This document shows, one piece after another, positions 19,643 through 28,112 of a DNA stretch of 64,000 nucleotides. The notes under the pieces were generated by a model, which was given only the letters and a program-made list of their open reading frames with translations, ran no database searches and had not been told where the DNA came from. The translations under genes were made by a program, and so were the position numbers. Source of the stretch: Chryseobacterium ginsenosidimutans (GTDB lineage: Bacteria; Bacteroidota; Bacteroidia; Flavobacteriales; Weeksellaceae); assembly GCF_030823405.1 (NCBI RefSeq), contig NZ_JAUSXC010000001.1:248001-312000 (forward strand), read 5' to 3'. Each line of letters begins with the position of its first letter. Position 1 is the first letter of the stretch.

Positions 19643-20838
19643 TGAAAAAAGATAAAGAAGTATTAGTATCAGTACAGAATGTATCTAAAAAATTCAGTAA
19701 AAGTCTGAAAAGCTCACTTAAGTATGGAGCTTCAGACATTATCCGCAGTACACTGGGTTTAACAATAAATAAAGAGCTGCGTCCCCAGGAATTCTGGGCT
19801 GTGAATGATGTAAGTTTTGAGCTGAGAAGAGGAGAATGCATTGGACTGATTGGCCATAATGGAGCAGGAAAATCTACCCTTCTAAAAGTTCTGAACGGAT
19901 TATATACTCCCGATAAAGGACAGATTGTAATGAAAGGAAAAATAGGAGCACTGATAGAATTGGGCGCCGGTTTTAATCCAATACTTACAGGTCGGGAAAA
20001 CATCTATAACAATGCTTCCATTTTAGGATTTACAAAAAAAGAAGTGGAAGAGAAAATAAAATCTATAATAGATTTTTCCGAGATAAAAGATTTTATAGAC
20101 ACTCCCGTACAAAACTATTCTTCAGGTATGAAAGTACGTTTGGGGTTTGCTGTTGCAGCCCATCTCGAACCGGACGTATTGATTATTGATGAGGTATTAG
20201 CTGTTGGGGATTTGGGGTTTGTATTGAAATGTTTCAGTAAAATTGATGAATTACTGCCTCGTACTGCTGTTATCTTTGTTTCCCACAGTATGCCAATGGT
20301 TTCAAGAATATGCAATGAAATAATCTTAATGGATCATGGCAAAGTTGAATACCAGGGAAAAGAAATCGGAAAAGGAATACAGCTTTACTACAATAAATTC
20401 TCAAACAACAGCCAGAATAAAGTATATGATAATGAAACTTTTGAACTGATTTCGGTACAAACAGATCTTTTGAATAACAAGATAAAGCGTCATCATGATT
20501 TTAATCTCACTTTTGAATTCAAAATCAATAAACCAGTCCATCAATTACCTGTACTATATCTGGAATTCAAGGATAAGGAACAGAAACCAATTGCAGGAAT
20601 TTCCGTTAGAGAAGATAAAAAAGATGTAAGCCAAGGCACAAAAATTATTTATAAAACAACCGTTAAAAATCCGCTTTTCACATTAGGGAAATATATTTTG
20701 GATGTAGGATTGTACGAACCCGCTACAGAATCCCCATATCTTAGAATTAATAACATTATTGAGTTTACAGTAAGCGGAGAAAAAGAACAATGGATACCAT
20801 TTGAGCTCGATAGCGAAAATATCATAACTTTACATTAA
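19642..20838 (+). CDS. wzt: ABC exporter ATP-binding subunit with C-terminal glycan-binding domain (Wzt-like)
   Basis: Energises export of the polysaccharide with the permease just upstream. It has 398 residues. The ATPase part carries Walker A GHNGAGKST (71-79), signature YSSGMKVRLG, Walker B VLIIDEVLAVGD and the switch histidine in VSHSM. Residues from about 255 form an extra beta-rich domain like the Wzt C-terminal domain, which in characterised O-antigen systems recognises the modified chain end. Its presence favours an exporter that depends on a specific chain terminator. Confidence 0.93.
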   Translation: MKKDKEVLVSVQNVSKKFSKSLKSSLKYGASDIIRSTLGLTINKELRPQEFWAVNDVSFELRRGECIGLIGHNGAGKSTLLKVLNGLYTPDKGQIVMKGKIGALIELGAGFNPILTGRENIYNNASILGFTKKEVEEKIKSIIDFSEIKDFIDTPVQNYSSGMKVRLGFAVAAHLEPDVLIIDEVLAVGDLGFVLKCFSKIDELLPRTAVIFVSHSMPMVSRICNEIILMDHGKVEYQGKEIGKGIQLYYNKFSNNSQNKVYDNETFELISVQTDLLNNKIKRHHDFNLTFEFKINKPVHQLPVLYLEFKDKEQKPIAGISVREDKKDVSQGTKIIYKTTVKNPLFTLGKYILDVGLYEPATESPYLRINNIIEFTVSGEKEQWIPFELDSENIITLH

Positions 20839-20846
20839 AATTTATT

Positions 20847-21929
20847 ATGATTCCCGTAACACAACCCTTTCTTCCGCCCCAGGAGGAATACGAAAAATAT
20901 TTAGACGGCATCTGGAAAAGAAACTGGCTTACCAATATGGGGCCTTTAGCCAGTCAGCTTGAAATGGAACTTAAAGACCACCTGAAACTCCAGCATTTAC
21001 TTTTCGTCACCAACGGAACTGTTGCTATTCAAATGGCAATAAAAGCATTAGAGATTTCAGGAGAGGTAATTACTACACCGTTTTCCTTTATTGCAACTAC
21101 AAGCTCAATTGTATGGGAAGGATGTACTCCCGTCTTTGTAGATATTGATGATAAAACTCTGTGTATAGATCCAAAAAAAATTGAGCAGGCAATAACAGAA
21201 AAAACCAGTGCAATTTTAGCTACCCATGTATACGGAAACCCTTGTGATGTAATTGCGATAGAAGATATTGCTAAGAAATATAATCTTAAAGTAATTTATG
21301 ATGCAGCCCATGCATTTGGTGTAGAAGTTAACGGAAAGTCTATTTTTGAATATGGTGACATTTCTACTTGTTCTCTGCACGCTACCAAACTTTATCATAC
21401 GATTGAAGGAGGTTTATTAATAACAAAAGATCCCGAATTATTAAAAAAGCTTGCCTATATCAGAAATTTTGGCATTTCAGGTTTCGATTCATTTTCAGAA
21501 TTGGGGCTTAATGGTAAAAACTCGGAATTTCATGCTGCAATGGGGCTTGTTAATCTTAAATATATTTCTAAAATACACGAAAAAAGAAAAGCTCTTGCCG
21601 AACTTTATGATCAAAAACTAAAAAATTTAAAGGCTGTAAAACTGCTTTGGCATTCTAAAGCTAATGATAATCACTCTTATTATCCTATTGTTTTAGAGAG
21701 TGAAGAATTATTGTTGAAATTAAAAAAGGAAATGGATAAACAGGAAATTTTTACAAGAAGATATTTTTATCCCAGTCTTGCTTCTGCACTACCCTATTTA
21801 CCGAAATTAGAATTACCTGTTACTGAAGATATTGCAAAAAGGGTGTTGTGTTTGCCCTTATACTATGATTTAACCTTTGAAGAGGTAGAATTGATTTGCA
21901 GAATAATGTTGAGAATTCAAAATAATTAA
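20847..21929 (+). CDS. DegT/DnrJ/EryC1/StrS family sugar aminotransferase
   Basis: PLP-dependent transfer of an amino group to a nucleotide-linked keto-sugar. It has 360 residues. Family features are the N-terminal PVTQPFLPP, D152 in VIYDAAHAFG (PLP ring nitrogen) and the Schiff-base lysine K181 in SLHATKLYHTIEGG. It is followed 4 bases later by a PglD/NeuD-type acetyltransferase. With RfbA and RfbB in the same cluster, the likeliest substrate is dTDP-4-keto-6-deoxyglucose (VioA-like, C4 amination). A C3 aminotransferase (FdtB-like) would need a ketoisomerase, which is not seen. Confidence 0.9.
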   Translation: MIPVTQPFLPPQEEYEKYLDGIWKRNWLTNMGPLASQLEMELKDHLKLQHLLFVTNGTVAIQMAIKALEISGEVITTPFSFIATTSSIVWEGCTPVFVDIDDKTLCIDPKKIEQAITEKTSAILATHVYGNPCDVIAIEDIAKKYNLKVIYDAAHAFGVEVNGKSIFEYGDISTCSLHATKLYHTIEGGLLITKDPELLKKLAYIRNFGISGFDSFSELGLNGKNSEFHAAMGLVNLKYISKIHEKRKALAELYDQKLKNLKAVKLLWHSKANDNHSYYPIVLESEELLLKLKKEMDKQEIFTRRYFYPSLASALPYLPKLELPVTEDIAKRVLCLPLYYDLTFEEVELICRIMLRIQNN

Positions 21930-21933
21930 AATT

Positions 21934-22566
21934 ATGCTAATAATCGGAGCAAAAGGATTTGCAAAAGAAGTGTTGGAGGTTTGTCATCAAAACAATGAAC
22001 TTGAAAATTTAGCATTTTATGATGATGTAAATAATGATGTACAGAAATTACTTTATGATAAATTTCCTATTATAACATCTCTGGAAGAAGCTAAAAACTA
22101 TCTTAAGAACACTGACAACCGTTTTAACATAGGAATAGGAAATCCTAATCTAAGAAAAATCTTGTATAATAAATTTTCTCAGATTGGAGGAGTATTTGTT
22201 TCTACTATTGCTTCTACAGCAGTTATTGGACACTATTCAAACATTATCGGATCGGGTAGTAATATTATGCAAAACGTGGTCATAACAAACGATATAGTTA
22301 TTGGAAGGGGCGTAATTATCAATCAGGTTTCATCAATTGGACATGATGTAATCATCGGGGATTTTGTGGAGATTTGTCCCAATGTATCTATTTCCGGTAA
22401 TTGCACTATTGGTGAAAACACATTTATCGGAACAAATGCCGTTGTATTACCTAAGATAACCATAGGGAAAAATGCTATTATAGGAGCCGGCAGTGTCGTA
22501 ACAAAAGACATTCCTGATAATTGTACAGCAATTGGTATTCCTGCAAAGGTCATAAAACAAAATTAG
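21934..22566 (+). CDS. PglD/NeuD-family sugar O/N-acetyltransferase
   Basis: Acetyl-CoA-dependent acylation of an amino sugar nucleotide. It has 210 residues: an N-terminal Rossmann-like sugar-nucleotide domain (LIIGAKGFAKEVLEVC), then a left-handed beta-helix of hexapeptide repeats (IGxxxxI pattern from about residue 98 to 200). H137 in SSIGHDVIIGD corresponds to the catalytic base histidine of PglD-type enzymes. Next to the aminotransferase it probably acetylates that enzyme's product. Direct O-acetylation of another sugar is the alternative. Confidence 0.88.
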   Translation: MLIIGAKGFAKEVLEVCHQNNELENLAFYDDVNNDVQKLLYDKFPIITSLEEAKNYLKNTDNRFNIGIGNPNLRKILYNKFSQIGGVFVSTIASTAVIGHYSNIIGSGSNIMQNVVITNDIVIGRGVIINQVSSIGHDVIIGDFVEICPNVSISGNCTIGENTFIGTNAVVLPKITIGKNAIIGAGSVVTKDIPDNCTAIGIPAKVIKQN

Positions 22567-23487
22567 ATGAACCAACCATTATTAAGTGTGGTGATGATTA
22601 CTTATAATCACGAAGATTACATAGAAGAAGCCATTAATGGGGTTCTTCTGCAGGATTATGACGGTAAAATTGAACTTATTCTTGCCAATGATAATTCTCC
22701 TGACAATACAGATGTCATTATTCAAAAAGTATTACAAAACCATACTGGCAGTCAAAATATTGAAATAAAATACACAAAGCATCAGCAGAACAAAGGAATG
22801 ATGCCCAATTTTCTTTGGGCACTTCAACAAGCTCAAGGCGATTATATTGCACTTTGTGATGGTGATGACTATTGGACGGATCCTTTAAAGATTCAAAAAC
22901 AGGTAGACTTTTTAGAAAAAAATCCCGAATACAGTTTTACTTTTCATAAAGTAAGTGGAATTGGTTCTGAAAATGCCGAAAATTCTATTTTTAAAAATAT
23001 TGAAGAAGAGAAAGACTATACTTTAGAAAACTTATCTGAAGGAAACTTTATACATACTCCGTCAGTTGTTTTCAGAAAAAATGTGAACAAATTACCTGAC
23101 TGGTTAAGCTTTTGCCCAATTGGAGATTACCCTTTACATATGATTAACTCTACTTTTGGTAAAATAAAATATTTTCCTGAGACGATGGCAGTTTATAGGG
23201 TCGGAAGTGGCATTTGGAGTACAACTAATTTAGTTCATCAAGTCTTAAACATCATTTACACATTAAAATTTTTATTAGAATATTTTAAAAACAATAAAGT
23301 TGTCTATCACAATCTTAAAAAACAACATGACAATCATTACAATTCTATAGTTAAAAATTTTGAAGCGAAAAGATCTTTAGAATTAAAAACAAAAGATTAC
23401 AGATATCTTGAAAGCATTACTGATTTTGGAAGTATTTTGAAAATTCTCAAAATGAAAATTCTTAAAAAAGTCTTCCCTTCGAAATAG
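22567..23487 (+). CDS. Glycosyltransferase family 2
   Basis: Cytoplasmic inverting glycosyltransferase, probably adding one sugar to the lipid-linked chain. It has 306 residues with a GT-A fold: SVVMITYNHEDYIEEAI at the start, LANDNSPDNT for nucleotide binding, and the metal-binding CDGDDYW near residue 98. The ATG directly abuts the stop codon of the acetyltransferase gene, indicating the same operon. Donor and acceptor cannot be told. Confidence 0.9.
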   Translation: MNQPLLSVVMITYNHEDYIEEAINGVLLQDYDGKIELILANDNSPDNTDVIIQKVLQNHTGSQNIEIKYTKHQQNKGMMPNFLWALQQAQGDYIALCDGDDYWTDPLKIQKQVDFLEKNPEYSFTFHKVSGIGSENAENSIFKNIEEEKDYTLENLSEGNFIHTPSVVFRKNVNKLPDWLSFCPIGDYPLHMINSTFGKIKYFPETMAVYRVGSGIWSTTNLVHQVLNIIYTLKFLLEYFKNNKVVYHNLKKQHDNHYNSIVKNFEAKRSLELKTKDYRYLESITDFGSILKILKMKILKKVFPSK

Positions 23488-23512
23488 TAATTTTTATATA
23501 ATTTTTACAAAA

Positions 23513-24697
23513 ATGAGTGAAACAAAAAAAATATTAGTTATTTCCCACGAAGCATCTTTATCAGGTGCTCCGATTCTCGTTTTAAGTTTATTGAAAAAGC
23601 TTAGGCAACAAAGAAAAAATTATAGCGTAGATGTCCTATTACTAAGACCGGGTCAATTGTACGAAGATTTCGCAAAACTTTCTGACAATAAAATTCTTGT
23701 AGCCAATTACTTCAACCAATCTTTATCTTTTGTAAACAGGAATTTCAAAAAATTTCAGAATGCTTTTTTTCCAAAACAGGAAACCAAAGAAGAGCAGATT
23801 GAAAAAATAACAGGCAAACTTCTGCAAAACAATTATGATCTTGTGTATGCGAATACCGCTGAAACATTGGTTTGGACAATCCCATTTTACAAGAAAAATA
23901 TTCCTACGATCGTAGCAATTCATGAGCTTACTTTTGGAATAGAAAGTGCTTATTCAAAAGATTTTATTATAGAAAATATCTCCAATGTTTCTATGGTTAT
24001 TGCAGGTTCAAATGCTGTGGCAGACAATCTCATCAACCGATACAATGCAGATCCTAAAAAAGTAAAGGCAATTCACTCTTTCGTAGACGAAAAGCTGGAA
24101 ATTCAAAAAAATAAAGAACAAATAAAAAATGAATTAAGTATTCCTGAATCCGATATCATACTTGGTATTGCAAGTTCTCAGGAATTAAGAAAGGGAACTG
24201 ATCTTGTTCCTCTTCTTGTAAAAAAGATTGCAGACAGAACGAATATTCATTTTAAGTTTATCAACCTTGGAGGTTCCTCAAAGATTGGCCCGGTAAAATG
24301 TTCTAAAATTGATGCTGAAAAGCTTGGTGTTGAAGACAAGATAATATATATAGATCACAATAAATTCCCGAACGATTATATTAATATTTTTGACATTTTT
24401 CTTTTGCTTTCAAGAGAAGATCCTTTTCCATTGGTAATGCTTACCGCGGCAAAACTTCAAAAACCTATTGTTGCATTTGAGCAAAGTGGCGGTGCCGTAG
24501 AATTTCTGGAAAACGATCATGGTATTCTTGCACCGTATCTTGATCTTGATGTGATGGCAGATGAAATTGTAAAACTTCTCCAAGACAAAACCCTAAGAGA
24601 AAATTATGGCACAAAAATTCAGCACAGACTGGAACAAGAATATTCCGAAGACAAACTAACTTCACAGATTTTTAATCTAATTGATGAATTAGTATAA
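23513..24697 (+). CDS. Glycosyltransferase family 4 (GT-B)
   Basis: 394 residues with the two-domain GT-B pattern. The N-terminal domain starts KKILVISHEASLSGAPILVL. The C-terminal domain has the donor-site region LLLSREDPFPLVMLTAAKLQKPIVAF, where the acidic residues of the retaining-enzyme motif are found. It lies 25 bases after the preceding GT2 gene and one base before the next. Likely adds a sugar with retention of configuration; the specificity is unknown. Confidence 0.9.
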   Translation: MSETKKILVISHEASLSGAPILVLSLLKKLRQQRKNYSVDVLLLRPGQLYEDFAKLSDNKILVANYFNQSLSFVNRNFKKFQNAFFPKQETKEEQIEKITGKLLQNNYDLVYANTAETLVWTIPFYKKNIPTIVAIHELTFGIESAYSKDFIIENISNVSMVIAGSNAVADNLINRYNADPKKVKAIHSFVDEKLEIQKNKEQIKNELSIPESDIILGIASSQELRKGTDLVPLLVKKIADRTNIHFKFINLGGSSKIGPVKCSKIDAEKLGVEDKIIYIDHNKFPNDYINIFDIFLLLSREDPFPLVMLTAAKLQKPIVAFEQSGGAVEFLENDHGILAPYLDLDVMADEIVKLLQDKTLRENYGTKIQHRLEQEYSEDKLTSQIFNLIDELV

Positions 24698-24698
24698 C

Positions 24699-25562
24699 AT
24701 GATTTCAATAGTAATTTCATCATACCAAGAACATTATTACAATCAGCTTGTCAAAAACATTGATGAGACTATTGGTTCATGTCAATATGAAATAATACAA
24801 ATCTGGAATCCAGCACTTATGAGTATTACCAAGGCGTATAATCTAGGTGCAGCTAAAGCAAAATATGAAAATATTCTGTTTATTCATGAGGATCTTATTT
24901 TTAAAACTCAAAATTGGGGAGAAAAATTGATTTCATATCTTGAAAAACCACATGTTGGAATTATAGGAGTTTCCGGTTCTTCATATGTGCCTACTGCTCC
25001 TTCGAGTTGGACTGTATCAGAAGAATATCAACAAACCAATATTCTTGAAAGTACTAAAGAAAACCCCAATCCAAGGCATACAAATACAATGCAGAATAAC
25101 ATGAATAAAGTGTATGGAGTGGATGGAGTTTTTTTGGCTTTAAAAAAAGAAAATTATTTAACTTATAAATTTAATGAAGAACTAAAAGGCTTTCATGGCT
25201 ACGATTTAGATATTAGTTTAAGAGCATCAAAAACACTACAGAATTACACCGTTGATGATATATTAATTGAGCATTTTTCTATGGGAAAGCTAAATAAGAT
25301 CTGGTTTGACACTAATATTACTATCCGAGAAAAATTAGGAGCTTCATTTCACAAAAAAAATTCAGAGACTGAAAAAAAAGCATTTCTAAGTTTTTTAAAC
25401 AGATATTTCCAATATTATCCGATAAACACCAAAAACATTTTATTTACATTGAAATTTTATCCTTATAAATTCCTTAATATAAATGGACATTCCGTAATTT
25501 TAAAAAAATATTTTAATTATTTAAGGTATTCTTTTGATATAAATAAAAAAATCGAGTCATAA
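24699..25562 (+). CDS. Glycosyltransferase-like protein (StrF-type GT2)
   Basis: 287 residues. The N-terminus (ISIVISSYQEHYYNQLVKNI) and the acidic site FIHEDLIF are typical of the GT2 sub-family that includes the streptomycin StrF-type domain. The mid part has VSGSSYVPTAPSSW and HGYDLDISLRA, the latter matching the conserved late acidic motif of the fold. It starts one base after the previous stop. The C-terminal 60 residues are Lys/Tyr/Phe-rich and may contact the membrane. Confidence 0.8.
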   Translation: MISIVISSYQEHYYNQLVKNIDETIGSCQYEIIQIWNPALMSITKAYNLGAAKAKYENILFIHEDLIFKTQNWGEKLISYLEKPHVGIIGVSGSSYVPTAPSSWTVSEEYQQTNILESTKENPNPRHTNTMQNNMNKVYGVDGVFLALKKENYLTYKFNEELKGFHGYDLDISLRASKTLQNYTVDDILIEHFSMGKLNKIWFDTNITIREKLGASFHKKNSETEKKAFLSFLNRYFQYYPINTKNILFTLKFYPYKFLNINGHSVILKKYFNYLRYSFDINKKIES

Positions 25563-25605
25563 AATAATTAATCATCATTTTTATCTCAATAGTAAAAACA
25601 TTATA

Positions 25606-26433
25606 ATGAAACAATTTCTAAACACCCACAATCAAGACTTATCAAAATTTGCTGAAGATAATTCTTCAAAATATAAAAACGCTGCTCCCTTTCCAAGCAT
25701 CTCATTTGATAATTTTTTCAATCCTGAATTTTTAGATGAAGTTCTGAAAGAATTCCCGGATCTGTCCACACAGGATGCAATTAATTTTAATGATCCTCTT
25801 CAAAAAAAATTTGCTGGTAAAGGAGAAAAATCCTTTGGCCCAAAAACCAGAGAACTAATGTATTTCTTAAATTCAGAGCCTTTTCTAAATTTTGTAAATA
25901 AACTTACCGGCATTGAAGAAGTACTCTATGGGGATCCTTATTTTTCAGGGGGGGGACTTCATGAAATAAAAAAAGGAGGGCTTTTAAAAGTTCATGCAGA
26001 TTTTAATAAAAATCCTATCAATGGATTAGACAGAAGAGTTAATATTTTAGTTTATTTAAATAAAGATTGGAATGAAGAATACGGTGGCCATTTTGAATTA
26101 TGGAATGATGATTTAACGAAATGCGAAACCAAAATAGCCCCAACCTTTAACACATTAGCAATATTTTCCACGACGTCAAATTCATATCACGGTCATCCTG
26201 ATCCATTGAATTGCCCTGAAGACAGAAGCAGAAAATCTCTAGCATTATATTATTATTCAAACGGAAGACCAGAATCTGAAGCAATTGCTTTTAAAGAAAG
26301 TCACAATACACTTTTTGTACAAAGAAAAGACTCTGCTGAAGATACAAATGCATGGACTGAGAAAAAAGAAAGCCAACAACAACCTATAAAAAATTCTTTG
26401 TTAAAAAAAGTATACTATAAAATTTTTGGATAA
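25606..26433 (+). CDS. 2-oxoglutarate/Fe(II)-dependent oxygenase (prolyl-4-hydroxylase-like)
   Basis: 275 residues with the double-stranded beta-helix pattern of the 2OG-Fe(II) superfamily. The metal ligands appear as H130 and D132 in KVHADF, with a distal histidine (H195 or H197) in SYHGHP. The 2-oxoglutarate-binding basic residue is R209 or K210 in DRSRKSLALYYY. It lies inside the glycosyltransferase series, so it probably hydroxylates or otherwise oxidises a sugar or lipid-linked intermediate; this role is inference. Codons 115-117 are a run of eight G (25948-25955), just upstream of the metal ligands, which may switch the gene by slippage. Confidence 0.85.
   Translation: MKQFLNTHNQDLSKFAEDNSSKYKNAAPFPSISFDNFFNPEFLDEVLKEFPDLSTQDAINFNDPLQKKFAGKGEKSFGPKTRELMYFLNSEPFLNFVNKLTGIEEVLYGDPYFSGGGLHEIKKGGLLKVHADFNKNPINGLDRRVNILVYLNKDWNEEYGGHFELWNDDLTKCETKIAPTFNTLAIFSTTSNSYHGHPDPLNCPEDRSRKSLALYYYSNGRPESEAIAFKESHNTLFVQRKDSAEDTNAWTEKKESQQQPIKNSLLKKVYYKIFG
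25948..25955 (+). repeat. G8 homopolymer tract in the oxygenase gene
   Basis: Eight consecutive G's encode Gly115-Gly116 and part of Gly117. Nothing comparable was noticed elsewhere in this AT-rich window. A one-base change would frameshift the protein before its HxD metal site. Confidence 0.9.
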
Positions 26434-26474
26434 AAGTACTTTTTTATAAACAATTTAACTTAACAAAAAACATA

Positions 26475-27143
26475 ATGATTATAGGAAGTGGGCTTATTGC
26501 AAATTCATTAAAAAACATCGACTCTAAAGAAATTTTATTTTTCGCTTCAGGAGTCTCCAATTCCCTCGAAACAAAAAGTTCAGAGTTTGAAAGAGAATTT
26601 TTGCTTTTAAAACACAGTATTGAAGCTAATACCGAAAGTAAGTTGGTTTATTTTTCAACATTAAGTGTAAATGATCAGTCGAAACAGGACAGTCATTATG
26701 TTCTGCACAAACTGGAAATTGAAAATTACATAAAAAACAACTGTAGAAATTACCTCATCTTAAGAATAGGAAATATTGTTGGCAAAGGAGGAAATCCAAA
26801 TACATTGTTTAATTTTCTTAAAAACCAGATTACTACCGGCAGTGAGTTTAAAGTACACAGTAAAGCCAGAAGATTATTATTGGATATAGATGATATACCG
26901 AAATTTTTACATACAAAGTGTATTAATATAAAGAATGGAACCGTTAATTTCGCATATCCCTTTTATTATGATCTAAAGGAAATCATTGGCGCAATCCAGG
27001 ATCAGATGCAGAAAAAAGCCAATTATATTGAATCTGATGAAGGTGATTTTTATAAAGTACATTTTGATGATATTACAAGCGATTTCTTCACAGAAATTGA
27101 GCCGAATGGATATCTAAAAATTTTAGCTAAAAAGTATATTTAA
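26475..27143 (+). CDS. Short NAD(P)-dependent epimerase/dehydratase-like (SDR) protein
   Basis: 222 residues, shorter than typical extended SDRs (300 or more). The N-terminal glycine motif is reduced (IIGSGLIANSL). Later features fit an SDR: VYFSTLSVN (active-site Ser/Thr strand), Y77xxxK81 in HYVLHKLE, and LRIGNIVGKGGNP. The C-terminal domain is short. It may be a specialised sugar-nucleotide reductase or epimerase, or a degenerate member. It lies 41 bases after the oxygenase gene and 12 before the next glycosyltransferase. Confidence 0.75.
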   Translation: MIIGSGLIANSLKNIDSKEILFFASGVSNSLETKSSEFEREFLLLKHSIEANTESKLVYFSTLSVNDQSKQDSHYVLHKLEIENYIKNNCRNYLILRIGNIVGKGGNPNTLFNFLKNQITTGSEFKVHSKARRLLLDIDDIPKFLHTKCINIKNGTVNFAYPFYYDLKEIIGAIQDQMQKKANYIESDEGDFYKVHFDDITSDFFTEIEPNGYLKILAKKYI

Positions 27144-27155
27144 ACTAAAACACAA

Positions 27156-28076
27156 ATGCCGAAGATTTATTTTATCATCGTCACCTATAATGCCATGAAA
27201 TGGGCAGAAAAATGCTTTGTAAGTTTAAGGAAGTCTTCTGTTCCTGTTCACTGTATTGTTGTTGATAATTGTTCCACAGACGGTACTCAGGAATACATAA
27301 AAAACAATTTTCCGGAAGTAGATTTTATTCAGTCTGAAGAAAATTTAGGTTTTGGGAAAGCCAACAATGTTGGAATAGAAAAAGCATATAAAGAAGGTGG
27401 AGATTTCTTTTATTTAATGAATCAGGATGCGTGGATTTATCCGGACAGTCTTGAAAAACTACTGGAAGTTTACAATAATTATCCCAATAAGACAGAAATT
27501 GGCATCATAAGCCCGATGCATCTTGACGGAACAGAAAAAAAATTGGACATCTTCTTAGACAAATATATTTCTTATAACTGCGATAAAACCAGATTGATTT
27601 CAGATCTGTATTTCCAGACACTGAAACCTTATTATGAGTTGGATTTTATCAATGCTGCACATTGGCTTCTGCCTAAAGAAACGATAGATATTGTCGGTGG
27701 CTTCAACCCGTATTTCTTTCATTATGGTGAAGATAATGAATATGTCAACAGACTTCAATATCATAAGAAAAAAACAATTATTGTTCCCGGAAGTAAAGTT
27801 GTACACGATGGCAAACAGCTTTTAGACAAGGTAGATTATAAAAAATACAAAAATCTCAGTACTGAAACTAAAATTATAAATCCTAATCTTCGTGATTCGT
27901 TAAGGTCAGAAAAAAAAGCTTTGCTTCAAAGTATGATTAAAAATTTTATTTTAGGAAATTTTAAGACTTCCCAACAATTATTCAAAAAATATAGAAATAT
28001 TTCAGCGGAAGCACACATTTTTAATGAAATAAGAGCCAAAGTAACTAAACAGGGTACTACCTTTTTAAAAATATAA
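27156..28076 (+). CDS. Glycosyltransferase family 2 (rhamnosyltransferase-like)
   Basis: 306 residues. N-terminal IYFIIVTYNAMKWAEKCF, nucleotide site VDNCSTDGTQEYI, the conserved SEENLGFGKANNVGIE and the metal site MNQDAW place it with the GT2 enzymes that include bacterial rhamnosyltransferases. The late motif HYGEDNEYVNRLQ is the usual general-base region. Cytoplasmic; the specificity is unproven. It is followed by a 36-base gap and the GtrB-like gene. Confidence 0.9.
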   Translation: MPKIYFIIVTYNAMKWAEKCFVSLRKSSVPVHCIVVDNCSTDGTQEYIKNNFPEVDFIQSEENLGFGKANNVGIEKAYKEGGDFFYLMNQDAWIYPDSLEKLLEVYNNYPNKTEIGIISPMHLDGTEKKLDIFLDKYISYNCDKTRLISDLYFQTLKPYYELDFINAAHWLLPKETIDIVGGFNPYFFHYGEDNEYVNRLQYHKKKTIIVPGSKVVHDGKQLLDKVDYKKYKNLSTETKIINPNLRDSLRSEKKALLQSMIKNFILGNFKTSQQLFKKYRNISAEAHIFNEIRAKVTKQGTTFLKI

Positions 28077-28112
28077 TTCTTTTATGTGCTTTTGAACCCT
28101 TAGAAAACACTT

